Positions 62,523-64,000 of a DNA stretch of 64,000 nucleotides are shown here, in pieces. The stretch covers positions 3,311,233 to 3,375,232 of the forward strand of contig OX030960.1 of assembly GCA_943735955.1 (NCBI GenBank), written 5' to 3'. The position numbers were made by a program, and so were the translations under genes. The notes under the pieces are model-generated. The model was not told the DNA's origin. It saw only the letters and a list, made by a program, of their open reading frames with translations, and ran no database searches. How positions within the stretch are numbered: the first letter of the stretch is position 1; the number at the start of each line of letters is the position of its first letter. Source of the stretch: Piscicola geometra (taxonomy: Eukaryota; Annelida; Clitellata; Hirudinida; Piscicolidae).

Positions 62523-63866
62523 CACACACACAGGGATGTGACTTGCAGGGCGTCAAGGCGTACGCCTCGGTGGACGTGGAAGGCTTGTACACACTGGGCA
62601 CTGTCGTCGTGGACTACAGGTTGTTAATGTTATTATTAGTAGCATTAGTATTCCTATTTTTATGATATTATTATTTTTATATTTTTATGATTTTTTTATT
62701 TTCATATTTTTATGATTTTTTTATTTTCATATTTTTATGAGTTTATTTTTGTATTCTTATGATGATTATTATTACCTCTATTAGGTTTATTATTATTGTC
62801 AAATTAATCATAATCATTATCATCTCCAATATTTGTTATACTTCATTTTCTCATTATCATCGAAATGAACTTGGTATGCCTGCCTGGCCGTTATACTAAA
62901 TAATTAAATAATAAATAAATAATTAATTAAATAAAAGAAATAAATATTAAATAATAAAGAAATAAATATTTAAATAATAAAGAAATAAATATTTAAATAA
63001 TTAAGAAATAAATAAATAAAATAATAAATAAATAAGAATTACCATGTCAGGGGCTACCGGGTGACGGCGCAGTCGATCATCCCGGGCATTCTGGAGAAGG
63101 AGCAGGAACAGTCGGTGGTGTACGGGTCGATCGACTTCGGCAAGACCATCGTCAACCATGCCGACTACGTCGAGCCCGTTCGTTGGGGTGGGCAGAAGGA
63201 GGAAGGAGGGGGGTTTGGGTTGTGGTGAGGTAAGGGTGTGGGGGGTTGTGGTGGGGTGGGGGTGGGGGGAATGAGTGGTTATGGTGTGTGCTTGTTACGC
63301 TGGGTGGTGTGTGGTTGTAGGGGTGGTTGTGGTGGGGGGGGGGGGGGAGAAAAGGGAGAAGTTGGGTCTGGTAGTTCTATGTTGACCTCCTTCAACCTCG
63401 ACCTTGACAGATGAAAAAGGCTGCACTCGCCCTCAAGATACGACCCCACAAGTCCGTATGCCCTTGCAATCGTTATCATAACTCTAATTATTTGTTTCAC
63501 TATTATTATTATGTTTATTATTATATTCAAATTAGCTCGCTTCATCATCGTTTCCATCATCATCATCATCATCATCACCATCATCATCAGGGTTTTGAAC
63601 AGCAAGGGTGAAGAGGTTGAACTGTACTCTTCGGTTGAATGCAAGGTACTTTCTCATAAGCTTAAGCCATAATATGATGATGACTTCATCATCATCATCA
63701 CCACCACCACCACAATCATCATCACCACCACCACCACCATCATCATCATCACCACCATCATCATCATCACCACCATCATCACCACAGGGCATCATAGGCA
63801 ACGACAACCGCCACTACATTCTCGACCTCTTGCGTACATTCCCGCCTGACGTCAACTTCCTTCCCG
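57825..63866 (+). CDS. CLUH: Clustered mitochondria protein (CLUH/clueless), 5' part, cut by window end
   Basis: Sixteen exons, all in frame: 57825-57980, 58068-58239, 58477-58620, 58986-59116, 59332-59486, 59817-59895, 60111-60157, 60367-60470, 60820-60956, 61755-61846, 62145-62247, 62534-62619, 63051-63177, 63411-63451, 63591-63645, 63788-63866. They encode the first 569 residues of a protein usually near 1,300. Matching blocks, in order: [185 protein letters not shown] and [12 protein letters not shown]. The N-terminal CLU_N and central CLU domains are present; the TPR part lies beyond the window. CLUH is a cytosolic RNA-binding protein that binds mRNAs for nuclear-encoded mitochondrial proteins and keeps mitochondria evenly distributed. 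The last exon shown ends with one leftover base at a GTGGGT donor. Confidence 0.96.
58879..58980 (+). repeat. ATT/ATC triplet tract at the end of CLUH intron 3
   Basis: Imperfect ATT triplets run to within 10 bases of the acceptor CGGCACAG. The intron starts with a G-rich stretch (GTCAGTTGGGCTTGGGGGAG). Confidence 0.8.
60957..61440 (+). repeat. G-rich minisatellite filling CLUH intron 9 from its donor
   Basis: Units of 21-27 bases with GGCATGTGGATGGGTGG followed by G runs and GGAGG, about 20 copies. The first unit starts at the donor itself (AAG|GTGGGTGGGTGG). The G runs could form G-quadruplexes in DNA and in the pre-mRNA. Long open frames on both strands are repeat artefacts. Confidence 0.93.
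61850..61926 (+). repeat. ATG/GAT repeat at the start of CLUH intron 10
   Basis: About 24 perfect ATG triplets begin six bases after the donor GTGCTC. The same intron ends in CAT/CAC triplets at the acceptor. Confidence 0.93.
62447..62533 (+). repeat. CA microsatellite ending in the acceptor of CLUH intron 11
   Basis: CA repeats with CACT, CACG and CAAA interruptions run straight into CACACAG, the acceptor of exon 12, with no pyrimidine tract in between. Confidence 0.93.
63546..63590 (+). repeat. CAT repeat ending in the acceptor of CLUH intron 14
   Basis: CAT triplets with one CAC continue to CATCATCATCAG, where the final CAG is the acceptor before codons for [11 protein letters not shown]. 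Confidence 0.92.
63688..63787 (+). repeat. CAT/CAC repeat ending in the acceptor of CLUH intron 15
   Basis: About 33 CAT and CAC triplets fill the 3' two thirds of the intron and end CATCACCACAG. Confidence 0.92.
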
Positions 63867-63873
63867 GTGGGTG

Positions 63874-64000
63874 CTGATGATGATGATGGTGGTGATGGTG
63901 ATGGTGATGATGGGGATGATGATAATGATGATGGGAATGATGATGGTGATGGTGGTGGTGATGATGATGGTTCTGGTGATGATGATGATGATGATGATGA
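63874..64000 (+). repeat. GAT/GGT repeat at the start of CLUH intron 16
   Basis: After the donor CCCG|GTGGGTGC the intron goes at once into GATGATGATGATGGTGGTG and continues to the window end. Confidence 0.92.

Overview
The window is nuclear DNA from a multicellular animal. It shows GT-AG introns, mostly 60-400 bp, in AT-rich DNA with very many microsatellites and minisatellites. Genes include clear relatives of USP20/33, DNAJC4, DNAAF6 (PIH1D3), PLD3/4, germ cell-less and CLUH. A dynein-arm assembly factor implies motile cilia, which argues against nematodes. A lophotrochozoan, possibly an annelid or leech, fits the compact genes and repeat load, but this taxon call is an inference at low confidence.

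Layout. Positions 1-26,050 are gene-dense. In order: a 68-69 aa membrane microprotein (+) joined directly to a DNAJC4-like gene (+); a COX7B/prag01-like gene (+); a USP20/33 deubiquitinase (-); a mucin-like type I membrane protein (-); DNAAF6 (-) head-to-head with a PLD3/4-like exonuclease (+); a tetraspanin-like gene (-) head-to-head with germ cell-less (+), which converges on a single-exon bZIP gene (-). From about 26,050 to 57,800 I found no convincing gene. That stretch holds long tandem arrays: 16-bp, 15-bp and 20/24-bp minisatellites, a roughly 370-bp CA tract, and GGA and TTC tracts. From 57,825 to the right edge lies the 5' half of CLUH/clueless (+), 16 exons, cut by the window end.

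I rebuilt eight multi-exon genes by hand. Every exon junction listed keeps the reading frame and has GT/AG ends. Several long open frames are artefacts of repeats or introns, such as the His-rich stretch before the USP catalytic half.

The most interesting signal is in the introns of the PLD3/4-like and CLUH genes. Many start with G/T-rich or GAT repeats directly at the donor and end with C/A-rich or CAT/CA repeats directly at the acceptor. In several the two ends are complementary, once over 12 bases including the donor itself. This resembles the complementary-repeat introns reported in zebrafish, where RNA pairing brings the splice sites together. Other notable points are a splice-generated TGATG junction that would make a two-protein transcript, and a tetraspanin with an in-frame extra exon encoding two more membrane helices.

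The genes do not form one pathway. Four have mitochondrial or organelle roles (DNAJC4, the COX7B-like protein, CLUH, and PLD3/4 in the endolysosome); the others cover ubiquitin removal, ciliary dynein assembly, germline and nuclear BTB function, and transcription.
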